From assembly GCF_013179285.1 (NCBI RefSeq), contig NZ_WVNW01000001.1, positions 434,001 through 498,000 on the forward strand: a stretch of 64,000 nucleotides of DNA, written 5' to 3'. Positions 34,372-41,927 of this stretch are shown here, in pieces. The notes beneath the pieces are model-generated. The model saw only the letters and a list, made by a program, of their open reading frames with translations, searched no databases and was not told the DNA's origin. Position 1 is the first letter of the stretch. Each line of letters opens with the position of its first letter. A program made the position numbers and the translations under genes. The DNA comes from Roseobacter sp. HKCCD6576-2 (GTDB lineage: Bacteria; Pseudomonadota; Alphaproteobacteria; Rhodobacterales; Rhodobacteraceae).

Positions 34372-34402
34372 GGCAAGGCCAGCTGTGATGCATGGCCTTG
34401 TC
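34372..34402 (+). other. Intercistronic hairpin after the TctC-type gene
   Basis: GGCAAGGCCA (34372-34381) pairs with TGGCCTTGTC (34393-34402), one G-T wobble, 11-base loop. It lies 21 bases after the stop codon within the operon and lacks a T tract, as expected of a message-stabilising or attenuating structure. Confidence 0.7.
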
Positions 34403-34454
34403 TCCCCGGCGCACCTGGCGCGCCCAATTCCAAGACAATCGAGGGGGACAGCCA

Positions 34455-34949
34455 ATGGCGCTTGACCGATGGATCGCATTGATCTTCGTGGCCTTTTGCT
34501 GCGTCTATGGCTACGCGGCGTTTTTCACCATGGACCAGCTTTTGCCGCCGTTTATGCAGCGCAATCCGGTCTGGCCGTCTACCTTCCCGAAAGTCCTCGC
34601 GGTGTCTGGCGCCCTGGTTGGGTTGATCGTGCTTTTGGGCTTGGAGAAATCCGACGATACCGAAGAGCCAAGCGCCACGGCGATCAACTATCGTCGCCTC
34701 ACCGATTACAATTTGGGTCAGGCGCTGATGCTGTTGGGCCTGATGGTGGCCTATGCGCTTTTGCTGCGCCCGATTGGGTTTCTGCTGGCAACCACCAGCT
34801 TCATTTTCGTGGGCAGTTTCATTCTGGGCGAACGTCGCTGGATCGTGATGATCCTGTCGGGCGCAATCGCCTCAGGCGTCGTCTGGTATTTGGTGCAAGA
34901 GGTGCTTGGCATCTTCCTGCGCCCCTTGCCGTTCTTCATGGGAGTCTGA
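34455..34949 (+). CDS. Tripartite tricarboxylate-type transporter, small membrane subunit (TctB)
   Basis: A 164-residue protein with four predicted membrane helices (about 5-25, 38-58, 88-115 and 120-150), the usual design of TctB. ATG at 34455 is preceded by GAGGGGGA; the upstream frame from 34392 runs through the hairpin arm and is not used. It ends four bases before the large subunit gene. Confidence 0.9.
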   Translation: MALDRWIALIFVAFCCVYGYAAFFTMDQLLPPFMQRNPVWPSTFPKVLAVSGALVGLIVLLGLEKSDDTEEPSATAINYRRLTDYNLGQALMLLGLMVAYALLLRPIGFLLATTSFIFVGSFILGERRWIVMILSGAIASGVVWYLVQEVLGIFLRPLPFFMGV

Positions 34950-34952
34950 GAC

Positions 34953-36476
34953 ATGCTTGAAGGTATCATGATTGGCCTCAGCACGGCCTTCTCCCTCACC
35001 AATATCCTGATGGTTATCGGCGGCTGTTTGATCGGGACATTCATCGGGATGTTGCCGGGCCTTGGGCCGATGTCGATTATTGCGATTATGATCCCAGTGG
35101 CGATTTCGATTGGTGATCCAACCGCCGCCCTGATCTTGCTGGCCGGTGTCTATTACGGCGCGATTTTCGGCGGCTCGACCTCGTCGATTTTGTTGAACGC
35201 GCCGGGGGTCGCGGGCACCGTGGCCACCGCCTTTGACGGCTATCCAATGGCGCAAAAAGGCATGGCGGGCAAGGCGCTGACCATCGCCGCCGTCGCCAGC
35301 TTCGCGGGTGGCACGATTTCTGCGGTTCTCCTGATGATTTTCGCTCCGGCGCTTAGTTCGGTGGCGCTCTTGTTCCATTCGGCGGAGTACTTCGCTCTGA
35401 TGGTCGTAGGGCTTTCCGCCATCGCGGCCTTCGCGGGCACGGGGCAGGTTGCCAAGGCTCTGATGATGACGCTTCTGGGCTTGATCCTTGCCACCGTGGG
35501 CGAAGGTGCTCTGTTCAACATGCCGCGCTTCACCTTGGGGCTTATGGATCTGCAATCGGGGCTGAGCTTCATTACGCTGGCCATGGCGATGTTCGCGCTG
35601 CCCGAGGCCATGTTCCTGGTTCTCAACCCGGCGCGGAGTGCGACCGAAGGTGAAGGCGGCGGTGGCAAGATCACTGGCCTGCGCTTTTCGCGGAACGAAG
35701 GCAAAGCGATGGCCCCGGTCATCGGTCGGCAATCGGTACAGGGGTTCTTCATTGGCGTTCTGCCGGGTGCAGGGGCGACCATCGCCTCTTTCCTGGGCTA
35801 CGCGGTGGAGCGGAACCTCGCCAAGGGGGAGGAGCAGAAGGAGTTCGGAAAAGGCTCCGTCAAAGGGCTGGCGGCGCCAGAGGCCGCCAATAATGCGGCC
35901 TGTACGGGCTCGTTTGTGCCACTCCTGACCCTTGGGATCCCGGGGTCGGGCACAACGGCCATCTTGCTTGGCGCGCTCATCGCTTTGAACGTTACCCCAG
36001 GTCCGCGCCTCATGGTGGACACGCCAGAGATTTTCTGGGCCGTCATCATCTCGATGTTTATCGGCAATCTGGTCCTTTTAATCCTGAACCTGCCGCTGAT
36101 TCCGTATATCGCGAAGATCCTGTCGATACCGCGCAACTATCTGATCCCGTTCATCCTCTTCTTCACGCTGATGGGGGCCTATATCGGGCAAAACAACGCA
36201 ACCGAGCTTCTGATTTTGGTCGGGCTTGGTGTGTTGGCGACAATACTGCGCTTCGCGGATTACCCACTTGCACCCCTGTTGATCGGGTTCATCCTTGGCA
36301 CGATGCTGGAAGATAACTTCTCCCGTTCGATGCAGCTCTATCGTGGCCTTGATTTCATCTGGGAACGTCCGATGACAATGGGCTTGTTGGTCATTGCGCT
36401 TTTGTTGGTGATCTTGCCAAGCTATCGCGCGCGCCGCGCCCGGGCCAGGGCCAAGGGTGTCGCCGACGGGGATTGA
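34953..36476 (+). CDS. Tripartite tricarboxylate-type transporter, large membrane subunit (TctA)
   Basis: A 507-residue permease with about 11-12 membrane helices. Family signatures are present: GTFIGMLPGLGPMS (near 30), ILLNAPGVAGTVATAFDGYPMA, GVLPGAGATIASFLGYAVE and the second copy around LTLGIPGSGTTAILLGAL, which reflects the internal duplication. It moves the substrate with a cation gradient, using the TctC-type receptor. Confidence 0.94.
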   Translation: MLEGIMIGLSTAFSLTNILMVIGGCLIGTFIGMLPGLGPMSIIAIMIPVAISIGDPTAALILLAGVYYGAIFGGSTSSILLNAPGVAGTVATAFDGYPMAQKGMAGKALTIAAVASFAGGTISAVLLMIFAPALSSVALLFHSAEYFALMVVGLSAIAAFAGTGQVAKALMMTLLGLILATVGEGALFNMPRFTLGLMDLQSGLSFITLAMAMFALPEAMFLVLNPARSATEGEGGGGKITGLRFSRNEGKAMAPVIGRQSVQGFFIGVLPGAGATIASFLGYAVERNLAKGEEQKEFGKGSVKGLAAPEAANNAACTGSFVPLLTLGIPGSGTTAILLGALIALNVTPGPRLMVDTPEIFWAVIISMFIGNLVLLILNLPLIPYIAKILSIPRNYLIPFILFFTLMGAYIGQNNATELLILVGLGVLATILRFADYPLAPLLIGFILGTMLEDNFSRSMQLYRGLDFIWERPMTMGLLVIALLLVILPSYRARRARARAKGVADGD

Positions 36477-36505
36477 GCGGGGCGTCCCTACTTGGGAGGT
36501 GATTG

Positions 36506-37855
36506 ATGACCAAGGTGTTGATCCCCTCCGGCGCGTTGGGTCTGGGGTTTGATCGCGCGGCATTGGCCAATGGTGTGGCGGCCAAGCCCGATCTGATCGC
36601 GATTGATGGCGGCTCCACCGATAGCGGGCCGCATTATTTGGGCACGGGAACGTCGAAATATGCGCGGGGGTCGGTGAAAGCCGAATGGGCCGACATCATG
36701 GCCGCCCGGGCAGAAGCCGGGGTGCCCTTGGTGATTGGTACGGCGGGCACCAGCGGCGCGGATGATGCGGTGGATTGGCTGCTCGACATCACGCGCGAGA
36801 TCGCGGCGGAAACCGGTGAGTGGATGAAGATCGCGGCTCTGAAGAGCGGCCAGGATAGCGGGAAGATGGTGGCGGCCTTGGCCGCCGGCCGTATCGCGTC
36901 CTTGAGCCCCGTGCTGGAGGTCTCTGCGGCGTTGCTGACTAGCTGCACCAATATCGTTGCCCTGGCCGGCGCAGAGCAGATCCAAGCGGCGCTGGAAACC
37001 GGCGCCGACATCGTGATTGCCGGGCGCACAACCGACACGGCGATCATCTCGGCCCTTCCACTTGCTCAAGGCTGCCACCCTGGCGGCGCGTGGCATGGCG
37101 CAAAGATCGGCGAATGTGGGGCGTTGGCCACGACAAACCCTGGGTCTGGCACCATTTTGATCGAGTTTGATGACGAGGGGTTTGTCATCACCCCGATGGG
37201 CTCTGATGCAAGGGCCACGCCATACACGGTTTCGGCCCATATGCTTTATGAAAACAGCGACCCGTTTCTGCTCTATGAACCGGGGGGGCATCTGGATGTC
37301 ACCGCCGCGCGGTACGAGGCGCTTGATCCGCGGCGGGTTCGTGTCACGGGCAGCCAATGGGTACCATCCGATCGCTACACAGTGAAATTGGAGGGCGCGC
37401 GGCTGGCGGGGTATCAGACCGTCTCCCTCGTGCTGGTGCGGGAGCCCCGCTACGTTGCCAATATCCGGGCTTGGTGCAGCGATGTTCACCAGAAATGTAT
37501 GGCCAAGGCCCGCGCAAGTGTGGCCGGGCAGTTCGATCTGGAGCTTCGGGTGATCGGTTTGGATGCCACCTTGGGCGCGCTCGATAGCGACGCGCAAACG
37601 GGCAGCGAGGTTGGCGTGATGGGCATTGTCACGGCCGAGACCCAAGCAATTGCGCAAGAGGTTGCCAAAATCCTGAACCCCTATTTGCTCCACCACGCGC
37701 TTACCGAACAAGAGGAGATGCCGACCTTCGCCTTCCCCTTCTCTCCCACGGAGATGTCGCGCGGGGCGATCTACGAGTTCTGCCTCAACCATGTATTGGA
37801 GTTGGACAATCCGATGGACGCTTTCGATCTGACCACAGTGGAGGTTGGTCCATGA
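36506..37855 (+). CDS. AtuA-family (DUF1446) protein
   Basis: A 449-residue cytoplasmic protein of the acyclic terpene utilisation AtuA family. Recognisable blocks are LIPSGALGLGFD, AIDGGSTDSGPHYLGTG and VIAGRTTDTAIISALPLAQG. GGGAGGTG lies before the ATG at 36506. Its reaction is not established in general; family members occur in terpenoid, hydroxy-acid and other catabolic operons and almost always with a DUF4387 partner, as here. The four-base overlap with that partner suggests a two-subunit complex. Placement after TctABC makes it the first enzyme acting on the imported compound. Confidence 0.85.
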   Translation: MTKVLIPSGALGLGFDRAALANGVAAKPDLIAIDGGSTDSGPHYLGTGTSKYARGSVKAEWADIMAARAEAGVPLVIGTAGTSGADDAVDWLLDITREIAAETGEWMKIAALKSGQDSGKMVAALAAGRIASLSPVLEVSAALLTSCTNIVALAGAEQIQAALETGADIVIAGRTTDTAIISALPLAQGCHPGGAWHGAKIGECGALATTNPGSGTILIEFDDEGFVITPMGSDARATPYTVSAHMLYENSDPFLLYEPGGHLDVTAARYEALDPRRVRVTGSQWVPSDRYTVKLEGARLAGYQTVSLVLVREPRYVANIRAWCSDVHQKCMAKARASVAGQFDLELRVIGLDATLGALDSDAQTGSEVGVMGIVTAETQAIAQEVAKILNPYLLHHALTEQEEMPTFAFPFSPTEMSRGAIYEFCLNHVLELDNPMDAFDLTTVEVGP

Positions 37856-38160
37856 CCAAATTGGCCGATATCGTCACCAAGGTTCGGTCGAAAAACGCCG
37901 GGCCGTTCTGGCTGACGATCGACATATTTTGCGGTTCGTCGGACGTGTTTCGGCGGGTGTGTGACGGTGTGTCCTCCGAGATCGTCGCCAATGCCATGGG
38001 CGCGGATCTGAGCGATCTGAAACGGTTCGAGATCGCCGATCTGAACGTGGTGAAATTCAGCCTGCCACGACCGCACATTCAGGGCACGGCCTTAGACCGC
38101 GACATGCATGGGGCGTCTTTTGCCAACATCCTGGCGGAGATGGAGATTGGCGCGCCTTAG
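37852..38160 (+). CDS. DUF4387 protein, partner of AtuA
   Basis: A 102-residue protein with the DUF4387 pattern (KNAGPFWLTIDIFC and YNVIKFS-like LNVVKFSLPRP, RDMHGASF). It overlaps the AtuA gene by four bases (ATGA). The domain is also found fused to AtuA-family proteins in other organisms, which supports a shared function. No independent activity is known. Confidence 0.85.
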   Translation: MTKLADIVTKVRSKNAGPFWLTIDIFCGSSDVFRRVCDGVSSEIVANAMGADLSDLKRFEIADLNVVKFSLPRPHIQGTALDRDMHGASFANILAEMEIGAP

Positions 38161-38176
38161 ACCGGTCGCGCCAATC
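38145..38176 (+). terminator. Hairpin between the AtuA/DUF4387 operon and the SDR gene
   Basis: GATTGGCGCG (38145-38154) pairs with CGCGCCAATC (38167-38176), loop of 12. It overlaps the last codons of the DUF4387 gene and lies between converging genes, so it may terminate in either direction. No T tract. Confidence 0.55.
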
Positions 38177-38192
38177 CCGATTTCGATGAGGC

Positions 38193-38945
38193 TTAGCAGG
38201 TGTAGTTCAGACCAAGCCGTCCGCCATCGACATAGATCGTCTCGCCGGTCACATAGCTGGCCTTGGAGCTCGCCAAAAATGCAACTACATCGCCCACCTC
38301 CCGCGGGCTGCCGACCCGTTTCAACGGTGTGCGCGACAGAACGCGCTCCAACGCTTCGGGGTTCGCATTCACACCCGCCATCATTGCGGTGTCGATAGAG
38401 CCGGGTCCAACCGCATTGACCCGAATGTTATGGGGCGCCAAAGCCAGAGCTGCGGCTTTGGTAAGCTGCATCACGCCACCTTTGGAGGCTGAATAAGCCG
38501 CAATTGCGGGAATCGACACCACCGCGTTGACCGACGACATGTTCACAATCGACCCCTCAATACCCTTGGAGACCATGGTCTTTGCCGCGCGTTGCAAGGC
38601 CACGAAAGTGCCGGTCAGGTTGACATCGATAACCTTCTGAAAACTCTCCAGGGACAGGTCGAGGAACTCTGCCGGCATGGCGATGCCCGCGTTGTTTACC
38701 AGGATCGAGACGGGCCCATGCTCGGCTTCAATCGTGTCAAACATCGCGTTGATCTGCACCGGGTCGCTCATATCGCAGGTAAGGCCGACCGTGCCGCCGC
38801 CCAACGCCTCCGCTGCGGCTGCCACGCCCTCTGCATTGACATCGGCAAGGATCAGCTTGGCCCCATCTGCGGCCAATGCTTCGGCACAGGCATATCCGAT
38901 GCCTTGGGCACCACCGGTCACAAGGGCAATAGGTTGATCACTCAT
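38193..38945 (-). CDS. Short-chain dehydrogenase/reductase (SDR, classical)
   Basis: A 250-residue NAD(P)-dependent oxidoreductase. The cofactor motif is TGGAQGIG (10-17) with an acidic residue at the end of strand 2 (LADVNAEG) favouring NAD; the structural NNAG motif, catalytic Ser in NMSSVNAV and YSASK follow. The C-terminal ETIYVDGG is typical. Convergent to the DUF4387 gene, it may oxidise a hydroxyl group of the same substrate; alternatively it is a 3-oxoacyl reductase-like enzyme. GGAGAG precedes the ATG. Confidence 0.92.
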   Translation of the reverse strand: MSDQPIALVTGGAQGIGYACAEALAADGAKLILADVNAEGVAAAAEALGGGTVGLTCDMSDPVQINAMFDTIEAEHGPVSILVNNAGIAMPAEFLDLSLESFQKVIDVNLTGTFVALQRAAKTMVSKGIEGSIVNMSSVNAVVSIPAIAAYSASKGGVMQLTKAAALALAPHNIRVNAVGPGSIDTAMMAGVNANPEALERVLSRTPLKRVGSPREVGDVVAFLASSKASYVTGETIYVDGGRLGLNYTC

Positions 38946-39240
38946 CTGGCTCTCCGTTTCGTCTTGGGGCCGCAGGGTTGCGGTCTATTGGATCGGCATC
39001 CGTTGGGATGACGGCTGATCGAGTGTTACCGTCCTCGATTGTTTTTCGCCAGTTGTCTGGCGGTGAATGTTGTCTGATAGAGGCGCGCCCGAAGAGACCG
39101 GTTTGGCCCCCGTTACACATCAATAAGGGATCAAATCATGGGCTTGGGGTGCGCCTTGATATCTGGCCGATATGTTGTTGAGATGAGGCGCTTGGGTCAG
39201 TGTTCAAGAAACTTATGCCATATGGCGGAACAGGAAGCGG

Positions 39241-39645
39241 ATGCCGAATTTGAAAACCAGCGCGGCCGAAATGGTGGCCGCGGCGCGGGCGCGGGTCAAA
39301 GAGATCGAGACGCGGGATTTGATCGCGCAGATGGAAGACCCCAACCTGGTGATTGTCGATATTCGCGACGTTCGCGAGCGGCAACGCAGCGGCTATATCC
39401 CCGGTAGCTTTCATGCCCCGCGCGGCATGCTCGAGTTTTGGATTGATCCGCAAAGCCCATATTTCAAAGAGATATTCGGCGAAGACAAAACCTTCGTCTT
39501 CCACTGTGCCTCTGGCTGGCGCTCAGCGCTCAGTACGGCGACATTGCAAGACATGGGCTTTGACGCGGCGCATTTGCGCGAGGGGTTCTCCACTTGGGAA
39601 GCGCAAGGCGGCCCCGTTGAGTTTCCGGCATCTAACGAGAAATAG
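39241..39645 (+). CDS. Rhodanese-like sulfurtransferase domain protein
   Basis: A single-domain rhodanese of 134 residues with the active-site loop CASGWRS carrying the catalytic cysteine, preceded by the usual IVDIRDVRERQRSGYIPGSFHAPRGML. Without signal peptide, so cytoplasmic. AGGAAG before the ATG. It stands alone between the SDR gene (opposite strand) and the SOS cassette; a role in sulfur transfer or detoxification is likely but not specific. Confidence 0.9.
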   Translation: MPNLKTSAAEMVAAARARVKEIETRDLIAQMEDPNLVIVDIRDVRERQRSGYIPGSFHAPRGMLEFWIDPQSPYFKEIFGEDKTFVFHCASGWRSALSTATLQDMGFDAAHLREGFSTWEAQGGPVEFPASNEK

Positions 39646-39741
39646 GGTCGCTCGGGCGGAGCCGAGTTCCCGAGACACGGATGTTGTCGCTGCGTTGAGC
39701 AATGTGCCAATGCGGCCCTCTTCACTGGATGCTGATGCGAT

Positions 39742-39780
39742 TTGACTCTGGCGGCAGAATCATTAGAACAAAAGAAGAAC
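39742..39780 (+). promoter_or_regulatory. SOS promoter of the imuA-imuB-dnaE2 cassette with LexA box
   Basis: GAAC (39766-39769), seven bases, GAAC (39777-39780): read on the other strand this is GTTC-N7-GTTC, the direct-repeat LexA box of alphaproteobacteria. A TTGACT -35 (39742-39747) and TAGAAC -10 (39764-39769) overlap it with 16-base spacing. The box ends 22 bases before the imuA ATG, so LexA would block this promoter directly. Confidence 0.8.
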
Positions 39781-39802
39781 AAACCTTGGGCGACTCGCGT
39801 GT

Positions 39803-40492
39803 ATGGCGTCACTTGTTTCCACACTCAAAGCACAATCCCGACCGGCCCGGACGCGGATGGCCGATCTGTGCCGGCGCAACGGGCTCTCCGACCTGTTCCC
39901 GGAAACGGTCTGCGATGCGGGCGCGGTCGGGTTCCTTCTGGCGACCTTGCCGCGCGGGCAGGGGCCGGTGCTTTGGGTGCAAGATCGGGTCTCGGCCCGC
40001 GAGGCGGGTGTGCCTTATCTGACCGAGATGCAAAGCGGCGTGCCGCTGCTCCGGGTGCAGGTCGGGCGCGCGGCGGATGTGTTGCAAGCAATGGAAGATG
40101 GTCTGGGCTGCGGGGCCTTGGCCGCCGTGGTGGGCGAGATCTGGGGCGACCCGCCTGCGCTCAGCTTCACGGCCACCAAGCGTCTGGCGCTTCGGGCCGA
40201 CAGCAACGCCTTGCCCTGCTGGTTGGTCCGCCGGGCGGGTGCGCCGAATTTGAGCGCCGCGCGCAATCGCTGGCGGGTCACCTCCGCCCCGTCCGCGGCG
40301 CATCCAGACGATGCCAAAGCCCCGGGGGCGCCCCGCTGGCATGTGGGCCTGTTCCGTTCGCGACAGGCCAAGCCGGGCGATTGGATGGTGTCGTATGACC
40401 GGGCGGCGCATTGTCTCGATTTTTCTGCCACATCTGGCGATGGAGCGCTGGCAGAAATGGGCCGCGCAGCAGGGGAGCGCGCCGCCGGATGA
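39803..40492 (+). CDS. imuA: ImuA, RecA/SulA-like mutasome protein
   Basis: First gene of the damage-inducible mutagenesis cassette. A 229-residue RecA-like protein with degenerate nucleotide-binding features (GFLLATLPRGQGPVLWVQDR; GCGALAAVVGEIWGD), as in alphaproteobacterial ImuA. Thought to help recruit the mutasome to RecA filaments. Start ATG at 39803 has only a weak ribosome site. Its last 98 bases overlap imuB in another frame, an unusually long overlap that makes the two genes tightly coupled. Confidence 0.92.
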   Translation: MASLVSTLKAQSRPARTRMADLCRRNGLSDLFPETVCDAGAVGFLLATLPRGQGPVLWVQDRVSAREAGVPYLTEMQSGVPLLRVQVGRAADVLQAMEDGLGCGALAAVVGEIWGDPPALSFTATKRLALRADSNALPCWLVRRAGAPNLSAARNRWRVTSAPSAAHPDDAKAPGAPRWHVGLFRSRQAKPGDWMVSYDRAAHCLDFSATSGDGALAEMGRAAGERAAG

Positions 40493-41927
40493 CCTGCCCC
40501 TGGCCCTGGCGACTGAAGGCGCTCATGGCCCGGTGATCCATGCCACCAACCGGGCCGCGCGCCTGGCGGGGATGCGGGTGGGCGAACGGGTTGTCGATAT
40601 GCGCGCGCTTTGCCCGGATTTACAGGTTGAACAGGCGGATTTGGATGGCGACTGGCGGGCGCTAGAGCGACTGATGCTCTGGACTCGACGCTGGTGCCCC
40701 TGGACGGTGACGGATGGGGCGGATGGGCTGATCCTGGACACCACGGGCTCGGCGCATCTCTTCGGTGGTGAGGCGGCTTTGTTGCGCGAGATGGAAGAGC
40801 GGCTGGCCGGGCTGGGCCTCGGCAGTCAGATCGCGATAGCCCCCACCTGGGGCGCGGCCTGGGCGCTCGCCCGGTTTGGCCCGGTCCGTGCGATTTGCCC
40901 CGGGGGACAGGAGGCCGAGATGCTGGCCCCCTTGCCCGCGCGCGCCTTGCGGTTGGAGGAGAAAACCGGGCTGCTCCTGCATCGTTTGGGGCTGAAAACC
41001 ATCGGTGATCTGGCCGCGATCCCGCGCCTGTCGTTGACCTGCCGCTTTGCCCGGGCTGAGTTGGACGGCAATCCGCTGATGCGGCTAGATCAGGCCATGG
41101 GCCGCGCGTCCGAGCCGGTTTCCAGCCCCGATGCGCCGCCGGTTTTTCGCACCCTCGCGCGCTTGGCGGAACCGATCCAAGACCCAACGCCTTATCTGCC
41201 GGAACTCTGCGAAGCGCTCTGCGCACAACTGGCGGGGGAGGGGATGGGCTGTCGCAAATTGCGCCTGACGGTCTATCACACCGATGGTGCGCTCAGTACG
41301 ATCACGGCGGCCATGTCGCGCCCGAGCCGGGAGGCACAACATCTGGAGCGTCTCTTTGAGGGCAAGTTGGAGCGGATCAACCCGGGCTTCGGCTTCGATC
41401 TGATCACGCTGGAGGCGGGGGGTGTCGAAGAGCTTATCATCGCGCAACATCGCCTGGAGGGCGGGACGGAAGACGATGTTGACCTTGCGCGCCTGATCGA
41501 CCGGCTGGTGGCTCGGTTTGGCGCGTCCGCAGTGACCCGGCCCACGCCGCGCGCCAGCCATGTGCCGGAACGAGCCCAGAACTGGCAAAGAGCCATGGCC
41601 GCCCCGACCGCGTCGGTGAGCCCACCGACCAGGGACAGACCCTTACGTCTCTTCGAGCATCCCGAAGAAATCCGCGTGCTCTACGCCGTTCCCGAAGGCC
41701 CGCCTGCGCAATTCATCTGGCGGCGGCAGACCTTGCATGTCACCCGCTATGCGGGGCCAGAACGGATTGCGCCGGAATGGTGGAATGACCGGCCCGGCAC
41801 CCGGCTTCGCGATTATTTCAAGGTTGAGGATCAAACCGGGCGGCGATTTTGGCTCTATCGCGAGGGGCTGCATGGCGATGGCCGGGGCGGCGCGCCGCGC
41901 TGGTTTCTACATGGGGCGTTTGCCTAA
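40395..41927 (+). CDS. imuB: ImuB, Y-family polymerase-like protein without catalytic residues
   Basis: A 510-residue Y-family polymerase relative that acts as the hub linking ImuA, the beta clamp and DnaE2. The N-terminal strand reads RRIVSIFLPHLAMERW, where active polymerases IV/V would carry the metal-binding aspartate, so it is expected to be inactive, as ImuB is. Palm/finger, little-finger parts and a C-terminal tail with PEGPPAQFIWRRQTLHV are present. The ATG at 40395 with GGATGG is chosen because it starts the conserved strand. Its stop overlaps the dnaE2 start. Confidence 0.92.
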   Translation: MTGRRIVSIFLPHLAMERWQKWAAQQGSAPPDDLPLALATEGAHGPVIHATNRAARLAGMRVGERVVDMRALCPDLQVEQADLDGDWRALERLMLWTRRWCPWTVTDGADGLILDTTGSAHLFGGEAALLREMEERLAGLGLGSQIAIAPTWGAAWALARFGPVRAICPGGQEAEMLAPLPARALRLEEKTGLLLHRLGLKTIGDLAAIPRLSLTCRFARAELDGNPLMRLDQAMGRASEPVSSPDAPPVFRTLARLAEPIQDPTPYLPELCEALCAQLAGEGMGCRKLRLTVYHTDGALSTITAAMSRPSREAQHLERLFEGKLERINPGFGFDLITLEAGGVEELIIAQHRLEGGTEDDVDLARLIDRLVARFGASAVTRPTPRASHVPERAQNWQRAMAAPTASVSPPTRDRPLRLFEHPEEIRVLYAVPEGPPAQFIWRRQTLHVTRYAGPERIAPEWWNDRPGTRLRDYFKVEDQTGRRFWLYREGLHGDGRGGAPRWFLHGAFA

